Shown here piece after piece: positions 1 to 8,900 of a stretch of DNA of 12,134 nt. A program made the translations under genes and the position numbers. The DNA is taken from assembly GCA_021816165.1 (NCBI GenBank), contig JAKAYZ010000010.1, positions 1 through 12,134 on the forward strand. The letters run 5' to 3'. Position 1 is the first letter of the stretch, and each line of letters begins with the position of its first letter. Source of the stretch: Planctomycetota bacterium (GTDB lineage Bacteria; Planctomycetota; Phycisphaerae; WQYP01). The notes under the pieces were generated by a model. That model was not told the DNA's origin, did not search any database, and saw nothing but the letters and a program-made list of their open reading frames with translations.

Positions 1-1
1 T

Positions 2-2260
2 AAGGTATTGGAGTTTATCCACGGGACGCGTGTCGCGCGGACGGTGGTCGCCGATGACTTGGCGATGCCGTGGCATGTCGCCGTGGATGCGATGGGCCAC
101 ATTCACGTAACCGATGAGGGTGCCAGCCAGCAGGTGAAAGTGTTTGCAGCCAACGGCAAATTGATTCAGACCCTGGGGAAGCGCGGCGGTCGGCCATGGG
201 TGGGCAAGTACGTAGCCAGTAATTATTTGTTGCCGGCGGGAATTGCCGCGGATGCCCAAGGGGGGATTATCACAGCGCAGACCGCGCTGCCGAAAGTGGT
301 ATCGCTCAACAGCGCCGCGACCGGGAAAGTGCTCCACCAATGGTTTGGCGGGCTGGGTTACAGCAGCGAGATCACACCGGGGGCGCGGCATCCACGCACG
401 GTATACGTGCAGTATGAGCCGAGCGGGTTTTCCCGTTGTCACATCCGGGGTGGTTCCAAGCCGGGTGTGCCCACGGCCTATTGGCTATTGCCAAACGCCG
501 GCTACCATTCTGTGGGCACGCTGGGGGACCATACGGCCCAGACCTGGGTGGTGCTGGCAAACAACGGCCAGCGATATTTCGTCTGTGATGCCAACCCGCA
601 TGGCATTGCCCTGATTCACGGCGATCAGATGCTGCCGGTGGCGCACTTTCTGGTGAAGGATGCGTATCAGCGGCATCGCGGCGCCCGGCGTAATGAATTG
701 GAAATCTGGAGCGATGCCAATGGCGATCATCATATCCAGCCCGGTGAGGTACAGCGGGTATTTTCCATCGCCGGTAAACCGCTGCCCTCCATGGGAGAAG
801 CCACCGGGTCGATGTATATGGCCAAAAATGGCGACATCTATCTGGTAACCAACGAAAACAGCATTATCGAGATTCCCGCAGCCGGTTTTCGGGCCAATGG
901 CTCGATCCGGTGGGATGTCCGCAAGGCCCGGTATGCCGTGCCGGTGGTACTGCCCCGGGCTGGCCGGTACCTGGCCAATGAGCCGCGGTATGGCGTGTTG
1001 GGCATTCGCGTGGACAGCCACGGCAATATTTATACGTGTGTGAATGCTACAGTGCCCTATTATACCCAGGCTCTCACCAAGGCGATGTCCGGCGGAATCG
1101 GCCATGACAACTGCTGCAATGCTGTGAAGTTCATGAAGTTTGCCCCGGATGGCAAGCTGCTGTGGATGGCGGGCCGAAAAGCCGCGGGTGTTTACCATCC
1201 GGGCCAGTTGCATCATTTCTGGGTGATTGCCGGCCTGGTGGGAAATAAATACGTCGCCGGCACCAGCGAATGGGGCCAGTTTTATTTCTACACGCATGAT
1301 GGGTTTTATGTCAGCTCGCTGATGAATCAGCCGGACCTGGCCCCACCGCCCGGACCCTATACGTTCGGCAGTGAAACATTTTCGGGCGTGGTGCGGTATT
1401 ACCCCAAACTCAATCAGGTGTGGGCGTATATGGGCGGCATGGCGTATCGGGTGGGGGGCTTCAACCATGGCATTGTGCAGGGCCAAAGCCGACAGTGGGG
1501 TACGGTGCGTCTGGCCAGAATTTACCCGGCCGTGCGCGATGGCGTGACCATTCACCGGAATATGACTCCATTGGTGATGGTCCATGCTCCTGGCCTGTGG
1601 AACAACCCTCGTCTTTGGCGGGCTGTTCCCTATCGCCAGTTAAAACGCAATGGCAAGCCGCTGGCTCGCGTGCAGGTGGGTTATGACGCACGCTACGTGT
1701 ATGCCCGTTTTCATGTGCTGCAGGGCGGAATTCCCACCAATGCCGCTGACACCGCCAAGTTGCTCTTTGACGGTGGTGGTTCGGTGGGGTTGGATTTGGG
1801 TCCGGCGGGCCATACCAACGCTGATCCGGTCCGTGGCGATGTGCGGATACTGGTGGCATTGGTGCACAACAAGCCGGAAATGGTCGGCTGGAAGCCGGTG
1901 AGCACCAGGTTCCACCACCCGGTCAATTATTTCACCCCGGCGGGCGGCCATGTGCACTTTGATTTTGTGGGAGTGGTGCCTGGCGGAAAGGCCCGGATTA
2001 ACGCGGCACCCCGTGGGCAGCAGGGCTATGTGGCGGTACTGGCGGTGCCGCGAAGCTTTGTGAAGTTACCGCTCCAGCCAGGCGGCAAAATCGCTGCCGA
2101 TGTGGAAGTCAACGGCGGCGGATACGCCAATCGGGGCCTCCAGTTGTGGTTTCGCAATTATCTTTTTTCCCCGCAAAATGGCGTAACCACCATGGTCAAC
2201 GATATGCCCACCGAAGCCCGGCTGAACCCGCAGTGGTGGGGTACGGCAGTGGTGCGATAA
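2..2260 (+). CDS. Secreted NHL-type beta-propeller protein with CBM9-like C-terminus, 5'-truncated by the window edge
   Basis: The reading frame is open from the first complete codon at position 2. A TTG at 8-10 could be read as a start, but it aligns with an internal Met (residue 682) of the third gene, so the real start lies upstream of the window. Residue numbers here count that TTG as 1. Residues 1 to about 510 form a repeat-rich propeller with NHL-like blades such as VAVDAMGHIHVTDEGASQQV. An EF-hand-like loop lies at 236-247 (D-A-N-G-D-H-H-I-Q-P-G-E). Cysteines at 193, 344, 369 and 370 are shared with the third gene, the last two adjacent to each other. Residues from about 523 to 750 form a CBM9/DOMON-like beta-sandwich, with YVYARF, GLDLGP and a closing WWGTAVV. 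Ligand unknown; carbohydrate binding is inferred. Sixty bases separate it from the next gene, suggesting cotranscription. Confidence 0.9.
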   Translation, partial: KVLEFIHGTRVARTVVADDLAMPWHVAVDAMGHIHVTDEGASQQVKVFAANGKLIQTLGKRGGRPWVGKYVASNYLLPAGIAADAQGGIITAQTALPKVVSLNSAATGKVLHQWFGGLGYSSEITPGARHPRTVYVQYEPSGFSRCHIRGGSKPGVPTAYWLLPNAGYHSVGTLGDHTAQTWVVLANNGQRYFVCDANPHGIALIHGDQMLPVAHFLVKDAYQRHRGARRNELEIWSDANGDHHIQPGEVQRVFSIAGKPLPSMGEATGSMYMAKNGDIYLVTNENSIIEIPAAGFRANGSIRWDVRKARYAVPVVLPRAGRYLANEPRYGVLGIRVDSHGNIYTCVNATVPYYTQALTKAMSGGIGHDNCCNAVKFMKFAPDGKLLWMAGRKAAGVYHPGQLHHFWVIAGLVGNKYVAGTSEWGQFYFYTHDGFYVSSLMNQPDLAPPPGPYTFGSETFSGVVRYYPKLNQVWAYMGGMAYRVGGFNHGIVQGQSRQWGTVRLARIYPAVRDGVTIHRNMTPLVMVHAPGLWNNPRLWRAVPYRQLKRNGKPLARVQVGYDARYVYARFHVLQGGIPTNAADTAKLLFDGGGSVGLDLGPAGHTNADPVRGDVRILVALVHNKPEMVGWKPVSTRFHHPVNYFTPAGGHVHFDFVGVVPGGKARINAAPRGQQGYVAVLAVPRSFVKLPLQPGGKIAADVEVNGGGYANRGLQLWFRNYLFSPQNGVTTMVNDMPTEARLNPQWWGTAVVR

Positions 2261-2307
2261 CGCCCGCTGTCGTGCCGCCGGCAATTGTTTGTTGAGACAT
2301 CACACTT

Positions 2308-2311
2308 GGAG
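2308..2311 (+). promoter_or_regulatory. Ribosome binding site deciding the GTG start of the second gene
   Basis: GGAG lies nine bases before GTG 2321. The longer frame could begin at TTG 2285, but that start has no clear Shine-Dalgarno sequence and would put about twelve polar residues ahead of a well-formed signal peptide. GTG 2321 gives MLKKIRF as a normal positively charged n-region. Confidence 0.55.
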
Positions 2312-2320
2312 ATTTATCAC

Positions 2321-5300
2321 GTGCTCAAGAAAATTCGGTTTGTGTTGTGCGGTTACCAACGGTTCGCCTGCCTGGCGGCATTGGTTATGGCGGCATACCT
2401 CTCATGCCCGCAAGTTGAAGCGGCACCGTCGGTAGCCCCCTCCCATCGGCCGGGTGTAACGTTGCCGTTTCAGGTGCGGATACCCGGGCGGGGCTTTTTA
2501 AGTCTGGGTGTCTATAACAATCAGGATACACTCATTCGCTCTCTGGCGTACGCCAAACCGGTACAGGCCGGATCGCTCCGCTTAGGCTGGGATGGCACCA
2601 CCGACCTGGGGGTTCCGGTAGCACCGGGGCGGTATCACGTGCGCGGGGTGTTTTTCGCCCATCCGGTGCATGTCAAATACATCATGAAGGTCGGCGAAAG
2701 CGGAAATCCGCCGTACACCCTTAGCGATGGCTTGGGCGGCTGGGGGGGCTGTCTGGGGGGGCCGGAAGCAGTGTGCAGCAACGGCCAACAGGTGGTCGGC
2801 ATTTTCGGCTGCGTGGAAAATCCCCTCAACACCGGGGTGCAGCGGATGAACGCAGCCGGGAAAATTGTGGGCCGGTATTACACCTTCTTTCCGTGGGATG
2901 TGCGCCTGGCCGGGGCGCTGACGGCTCGCCATTTCTACCTGGCGGACACGTGGTTTGCCGGCAAGCGGCTGGTCATCGGCAAATACAATATAGATTCACC
3001 CCGGGGAAAAATTCTCGCCAATATCCCGGTGGGGAATCACTATTCCAAGGTCGGCTCCTGGCAAGGCACCTGGATATGCGATGTGGAGGGCCTGGCGGTA
3101 AATGCCGGCCGGATATACGTGCCGGTGCTCCTGGATAGCCGGCTGTTTGTGGTCAATGCGCACAGTGGAAAAATCCTCAATCGGGTATCCATTCCCTCGC
3201 CGCGCGGCGTGGCCGCATACCATGGGCATATCTTTTTACTTAGCGGAACCAAGCTGGTGGAGCTTGATGCGGATGGCGCGGTGATGCGCACCGTTATCGC
3301 CGCAGGCCTGGAGGATCCGGTGGGTCTGGCGATTGACGCTGCCGGCAATTTTTACATTACCGATCGCAGCCGGGCCCAGCTCCACCGTGTACTGCTCATG
3401 CAGCCGCCGGCGGATTTCAACTTGCCCAATCGCGGCGGTGCGCAGCAGGTGAAGGTCTTTTCGCCGCAGGGCCACTTGATTCGCACCATCGGCATCAAGG
3501 GCGGACGGCCCCGCAATGGTCTATATAATCCGGCGGGTCTGCTGGATCCGCGTGGTATCTGCATTGGGCCGGGCGGCAATGTCTGGGTGGCCTCACCAGC
3601 GGAAGACTACCAGCGCATCAGCGTATGGAACGGCCAAACCGGGGCGTTGGAAAAGGAATTTTTTAATACGCGCATCTCCAGCGGGCAGGGGAAATTATCG
3701 CCCAGCCGAAAATACATGATTTTTCGCCATAACGACTACGCCGATTCGCCCGGCGTTACCGGCTACAAAATCAACCTGAAAAAGGGCACCTGGTATCCGG
3801 CCTGGCACTACAGCATCGCCATTGGCCAGATGACTCAGCCCAAAGTGCTCATCGGCAACAACCACATCTTTGGCCGGCTGGTCAAGCCATATCACCATCA
3901 GGTGCCGTATTTATCCTATGCCGGCGGAATGGTTCATGCGGTAAATGGGAAGACCTATTTGTGCGGCGGCGGTTTTTCCATATGGCTCTTCAATAACCAT
4001 GGCCGGTATCCGCATCTGGTTTCGCTGGTTTATATGCACCGCGTCAGCAAGCTCCCGGACGGGCGCTATAAGGCCCACTACCAGCAAGGCCCCAACGACT
4101 GGTTTACCTGGAGCGATGTGCATGATACCGGCAGGATGTCGATGGACGGTGTGCGTTACACCGTCCATGCGCCGGGGATGGCGAAGATATCGCGGCCCAT
4201 GAGCTGGGAGCTTACACCGGATCTAAGCATACTCATGCTGTGCCCCGTGAATCAGGGCATGGCGCATGGGCAGTGGCGGCCTTTCAAATGGGTTATTAAA
4301 GAGCTTGCACCGCGCAAAATTCTGCCGGATGGCGTACCCATTTATGACTGGGCCGATGTTAAAACCATCGCTCGGTTGAAGGTGCCAAGTTACGTCAGCG
4401 GCAGGGGTGCCTGGAAAGGCGGGGCCTCCACAACGCTGTTAGAGTTGAACACGCGCGGCGGTGGCTATAACGTCTGGAGTCAGCCGCGGATGGCACCGGG
4501 CGTTAACTTAATGCTGCCCGGCATCGACGGCGATGGCTGGTGGGCCAGCCGCAACTGGCGCAATTCCCCCATGCGCTTCAATGACGCGGGGATACCGGCC
4601 TGGCTCAAGCTGGGCCGCCGCGCTTCCGGCATGGCTAAACCGGGTGAAATGTATTATCCGTGGACCGTGGAAACGGACATCAACGGATTTTGCTTCGTCA
4701 ATGACTGCATTTCTCAAACCTGGGTCTGGACGGACCATGGCCTGTACATCGGCCATTTGTACCATGATCCACGCAAGCAGATTCGCGATGGCAACAGCAT
4801 ATTTGTGGAATCCATCGGCGGATATACGTATAAAATTCACGGCAAAGTATACAATTTCATGGGCGATCATGGGGTCTTTGTACACCAGGTGCTGCTGCCT
4901 CAGTTAACGCCCATCGATGGTGGCACCATCGTGATTACCCCGGCCATGGCAGCCGCAGCCAGGCCGTGGGACCCGGACGGGCCGCCGCCCGGCAAGCGGC
5001 CGGTATACGTGGCGCGGTCGATCTGGAACTTTGTCGCGCAGCGGCACCCGGCCCTGCACGGTCGTCGGCAGGGTGATCTTCACACCCGCCACATCACCAT
5101 TGACGGCAAACTGACCCGCGCTGAGTGGGGCGGTGTCCAGCCGATGATACTCACACTTCACGGCAAGGTGGTGGCGACGGTAAAAGCCCTCTTCGGGGCG
5201 GAGAATCTATATCTGGCTTATCAGGTGAACGATCCTTACGGATTCAAAAACGCCGGTACGGAACTGCCGGACTGTCCTTTTACCAGCGGTAGTTACGTAT

Positions 5301-5800
5301 CATTTGCCATCGGGCGCAATTGGAATCATCCCGATCGCCGGCACAATGACGCCGGTGATGTGCGGGTGATCATGGCGCGGATCACCGGTGGCCAGAGGCC
5401 ACGGAAGTATCAGATGGCTTTTTGGCCGATCTACAAACGCAAGCCCGCACATCCGCAGACGATCACCTCGCCGGCGGCCAGCCGGCATTTTGACAACATC
5501 GCCCCATATCCCGGCCTGCAGTGGGCCTACCGGTTGATTCCCGGGGGATATACGGTGGAGGTCAGGGTTCCGCTGAGGCCGCTGCGGATATACCATCCCG
5601 CCCAGCCCGTCGGTTTTGATGTGGCGGTGGGCTTGGCCAACCGGGCCGGAACCGTTCGGCAGGCCGCAGTATGCTGGGATGGCCAAAAGGAGTCGATGGT
5701 GGTGGATCGTCCAAGTTCCGCGGCCCTGTTACCCCAGACTTGGGGCACCTTGGTATTTGAGCGCAGTCCGGTGCTGGGGGCGGCTTCCGCGCCCCGATGA
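2321..5800 (+). CDS. Secreted FlgD-Ig / NHL beta-propeller / CBM9-like multidomain protein
   Basis: A 1159-residue preprotein if GTG 2321 is the start. The N-terminus is a Sec-type signal peptide (MLKKIRF, a hydrophobic stretch near FACLAALVMAAYL, likely cut after VEA). A FlgD-like Ig fold follows at about 48-120, with GWDGTTDLGVPVAPGRYHV as its typical end. The block GESGNPPY...GLGGWGG (137-143) is shared with the third gene. The propeller contains NHL blades, for example 257-350 with DPVGLAIDAAGNFYITD, and QQVKVF near 375. The stretch from about 470 to 790 is aromatic-rich and has diverged, yet WTDHGLYIGHLY (803 on) matches YTHDGFYVGSLF of the paralogue. Residues 924-1159 are CBM9-like, opening ITIDGKLTRAEWGG and ending near TWGTLVF. 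It lacks the EF-hand loop and the Cys-Cys pair of its neighbours. A role in binding extracellular polysaccharide is inferred from the domains; no catalytic motif was recognised. Confidence 0.9.
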   Translation: MLKKIRFVLCGYQRFACLAALVMAAYLSCPQVEAAPSVAPSHRPGVTLPFQVRIPGRGFLSLGVYNNQDTLIRSLAYAKPVQAGSLRLGWDGTTDLGVPVAPGRYHVRGVFFAHPVHVKYIMKVGESGNPPYTLSDGLGGWGGCLGGPEAVCSNGQQVVGIFGCVENPLNTGVQRMNAAGKIVGRYYTFFPWDVRLAGALTARHFYLADTWFAGKRLVIGKYNIDSPRGKILANIPVGNHYSKVGSWQGTWICDVEGLAVNAGRIYVPVLLDSRLFVVNAHSGKILNRVSIPSPRGVAAYHGHIFLLSGTKLVELDADGAVMRTVIAAGLEDPVGLAIDAAGNFYITDRSRAQLHRVLLMQPPADFNLPNRGGAQQVKVFSPQGHLIRTIGIKGGRPRNGLYNPAGLLDPRGICIGPGGNVWVASPAEDYQRISVWNGQTGALEKEFFNTRISSGQGKLSPSRKYMIFRHNDYADSPGVTGYKINLKKGTWYPAWHYSIAIGQMTQPKVLIGNNHIFGRLVKPYHHQVPYLSYAGGMVHAVNGKTYLCGGGFSIWLFNNHGRYPHLVSLVYMHRVSKLPDGRYKAHYQQGPNDWFTWSDVHDTGRMSMDGVRYTVHAPGMAKISRPMSWELTPDLSILMLCPVNQGMAHGQWRPFKWVIKELAPRKILPDGVPIYDWADVKTIARLKVPSYVSGRGAWKGGASTTLLELNTRGGGYNVWSQPRMAPGVNLMLPGIDGDGWWASRNWRNSPMRFNDAGIPAWLKLGRRASGMAKPGEMYYPWTVETDINGFCFVNDCISQTWVWTDHGLYIGHLYHDPRKQIRDGNSIFVESIGGYTYKIHGKVYNFMGDHGVFVHQVLLPQLTPIDGGTIVITPAMAAAARPWDPDGPPPGKRPVYVARSIWNFVAQRHPALHGRRQGDLHTRHITIDGKLTRAEWGGVQPMILTLHGKVVATVKALFGAENLYLAYQVNDPYGFKNAGTELPDCPFTSGSYVSFAIGRNWNHPDRRHNDAGDVRVIMARITGGQRPRKYQMAFWPIYKRKPAHPQTITSPAASRHFDNIAPYPGLQWAYRLIPGGYTVEVRVPLRPLRIYHPAQPVGFDVAVGLANRAGTVRQAAVCWDGQKESMVVDRPSSAALLPQTWGTLVFERSPVLGAASAPR

Positions 5801-5851
5801 GCAATCCCGACGGGCCGGCACTGGCAAAATACAGGATGAAATGGCTTTGTC

Positions 5852-5884
5852 CCGGGTGCGAGCTGTGCGGTGCCCGGTTCTTTT
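5852..5884 (+). terminator. Possible intrinsic terminator between second and third genes
   Basis: CCGGGTGC (5852-5859) can pair with GTGCCCGG (5870-5877): eight pairs, two of them G-U, around a ten-base loop. TTCTTTT (5878-5884) follows directly. The stem is GC-rich, but the U tract is broken by one C, so termination would probably be partial. If real, it would lower expression of the third gene relative to the second, or separate the two transcripts. Confidence 0.35.
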
Positions 5885-5912
5885 GGCCACACTGTGTACG
5901 GATGTTCAAAAA

Positions 5913-5917
5913 AAGGA
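5913..5917 (+). promoter_or_regulatory. Ribosome binding site deciding the start of the third gene
   Basis: AAGGA lies ten bases before ATG 5928. The open frame extends back to 5616, inside the second gene, but this ATG is the first start followed by a signal peptide. Two further ATGs at 5940 and 5943 are possible alternatives with weaker spacing. Confidence 0.6.
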
Positions 5918-5927
5918 TAACTGTGTA

Positions 5928-8900
5928 ATGAGTGTTGTCATGATGATTCATTCGATTCGCCGAAGGTTCGGTTGGGCCGCGACGGGGTTTCTGCTGGCGG
6001 CGTTGGTTATGGTGTTGGCAACCATTGTGTCGGGCGGTCGTGTGGCCCGGGCTGACTGGAGCTTGGTGAATACCAGTACTGCAGCACCCGGGTTTGGGCC
6101 ACAGGCCATGTTTTTTACCAGCGCCAACCACGGCGTGATGGTGGGGGCAATTCGCGCCTTGCGATCCGCACCCGCCCACGCGGCCATTCTCTGGACAGGC
6201 GATGGCGGACGCACGTGGCACCAGGCTGCAATAGCGGCAAATCCTGCGGATATCCATGCTATTGACTTGTCCGGCGTGTGGTTTTCCAACGCCCGGCTTG
6301 GCTGGGCCACCGGGGCTGCCAACCGGCGCGGGGTGCGTCGTAGCCTGCTTCTGAAAACGACTGACGGCGGGCGTCAGTGGCGGACCATGCCGCTGCCCGC
6401 GTCTATTGTTCATGCGGGGTTTGGTGTCAACACCGGCAGTGTCTGGTTTGGGCCGGCGGGTAAAAAGGGGCGGCTTTTACCATTGTCAGGCAATGCCTTC
6501 TGGCAAACCCGTAACGCCGGGAAGACTTGGCGGATGGTTCCTGTCAGCCAGCCGTTCAGTGGACCACGTTGGCTGGGTTCTTGGAACGATGTGGCCTTGG
6601 TGGGCAACAACGGTCTTGTGCTGCTGACCCATAATGCAGGTCGGACCTGGAAAGCGGTCCAAAGCGGCCTGAAAACGGGAATACACTCCATCAGCTTTGC
6701 CAGGGGCGGACAGGTGGGTTGGGCAATCGGTGGTGACGGCAGGTTCTTGCGCAACGGCAATTGGGGCATGTATGCCGATCCGGTCATCTTGCATACGACC
6801 GATGGGGGCCAAACATGGATCCGCCAGAAGGCACCCCCGGGGCGAACCGGAGCACTGACCGCGGTGTGGGCGGTCTCGCCGACAGAGGCGTGGATCAGTT
6901 CAATGGTGGGCTATGCATGGACCAATCCATCAACGGCTTTGCCTTGGCTGTTGCACACCACCGATGGCGGCAAGACTTGGCGCAACCAGCAGCGGCATAT
7001 TTTAAGTGTCCGCCAACTCTTTTTTCTCAATTCCGGATGCGGCTGGGCGTTTGGTGGCCAGGGCGGCAGTCCCCAGGAGCCGTACGCGGCGGCGCTGCTG
7101 CGATACGTGTCTGGTCCGCGGGCGGAAAACACCCGGAAGTCCAGAGGCGTGCCCATTACGGTACAGGTACCGCATCGAGAGCACGTGTCGATCAATATCT
7201 TCGGTGCCCACGGCCAGGTGATCCGGGAAATCATGACCGGAGCGGTAGAAAAGAAAGGGCCGCTAACCGTCTATTGGAACGGCCGGAATCAGTGGGGCGC
7301 GCCTGTGCCGCTGGGCACCTATAAATGGGGCGCATATTTGTCGCCCGGAATCCGGCCCAAATACATGGGCGAAGTGGGAAGTTCCGGCCAGCCGCCGTAT
7401 CCAACAGTTAATGGTTTGGGCGGCTGGGGTGGAGATCATGGTCCACCGATTGGTGCGGCGGCCGACCGTAAAGGCTTGTATTTTCTCTGGACCATCAGCG
7501 AAGCTTTGTGCAACGTTATCAAGCTGAACTACCACTACCAAACCGTTTGGCGGGTGCGGGTGTCGGTGGATGGAGCCTTTACGCCAGGTTATGCCATAGC
7601 CGCCAACGGAAAATATGTCTTCGTGGCTTACCGAGGTTCACGTCCGGTGTTGGCTCGCTTGGACGCCCGCAATGGTCAGTTGCTGCCGTGGCCAGACCGG
7701 TCCGTCGCGGTCCCAATCAGCAATAGCACCATGATTGCCGTACCCGCAGGGGCTTCGCCGTTGGCCATTCAGCCGGAGTGCAGTGGTTTGGCTGCCAATG
7801 CCACGGAAGTTTTTGCCTCAGTCTACTCCAGGAACCAGATCCGGGTATTCAGTGCGCGCTCCGGACGATTGCTGCGCACGCTCGCGTGTTCTGGACCTCG
7901 CGGTTTGTGCCTCGACGCGGCGGGCAACCTCTGGGCGGCTTCTTACGTGCCCGGACGTCCCGGCAGAATCATGGAGTTTGCTCATGCCGCCGGTACGGCG
8001 CGCCGCGTGGTTACCACCGGTCTGGCCGCCCCGTGGGGTGTCGCGGTGGATGCCGCCGGCCGCATTCATGTAACTGATGACGGCTCGAGTCAGCAGGTCA
8101 AAGTTTTCGCCCCAAATGGTCAATGGGTCCAAACGCTCGGCGCGCCCGGCGGCCGGCCTTGGTCGGGAAAATACCAGGCGACCAACTACCTGGAGCCGGC
8201 GGGTATCGCTGCGGATGACCGCGGCCAAATCCTCACCGCCCAGGCCTCGCTGCCGAAGGTATTTTCCCTCAACGACGCCGCTACGGGCAAAGTGATCAGG
8301 CAGTGGTTTGGCGGCATCGGTTACTGGGGCGCACTGACCGCTGATCCAGTTCACCCGCGGACCACGTATTACGAATTGGAATCTCCTGGCGCCAATTACG
8401 ATGGCCTGGCATTTGCGCGGGCCAGAGTGATTGGTCCGGATAGAGTCGCCGCACCACAGGCTTACTGGCTGGGTGCAGCCTATCCGGGACTTCACCCCGT
8501 TGGTCCTGGCGGCTGGCTGCCCCAGACCGATGTTGTGTTGGGAACCAATCACCGCAAGTATTTTGTCTGCGATACCAATCCACACGGGATCGCGCTGATA
8601 CAGGGCAACAAGTTGCTGCCGGTGGCCTACTTCCGTGCCTGGGCCGGCTGGCAAAAAGGTAATCCTTTTCACGCCAACGCCCTGCAGATATGGTCTGATG
8701 CCAATGGCGATCATCGCGTTGAGCCGGGTGAGGTTCACGTGCTTCTGAATCTGGCTGGTCACCCCTTGCCGGAGTTTGCCAGCAGTCCAGGTTCCATGTG
8801 GATGTCCAGGCAGGGCAATATATATCTGGCCACTGAGGCCAACAGTATTATCGAAATTCCAGCCCGGGGATTTCGGCCCAATGGCGATATTCAATGGGAT

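Noticed and set aside
485..1585. Long - strand open frame of 366 codons
   Set aside because: It is antisense to the propeller gene. Its resemblance to the - strand frame at 7818-8915 follows from the conservation of the two + strand paralogues, and neither has a start signal or recognisable domain.
2274..2284. Short palindrome TGCCG-C-CGGCA between the first two genes, as a terminator
   Set aside because: The arms are five bases with a one-base centre, which cannot form a stable loop, and there is no proper T run after it.
5616..5927. N-terminal extension of the third gene
   Set aside because: It would overlap the second gene by 185 bases in another frame, cross the possible terminator, and put 104 residues ahead of a good signal peptide. 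ATG 5928 has a ribosome binding site.
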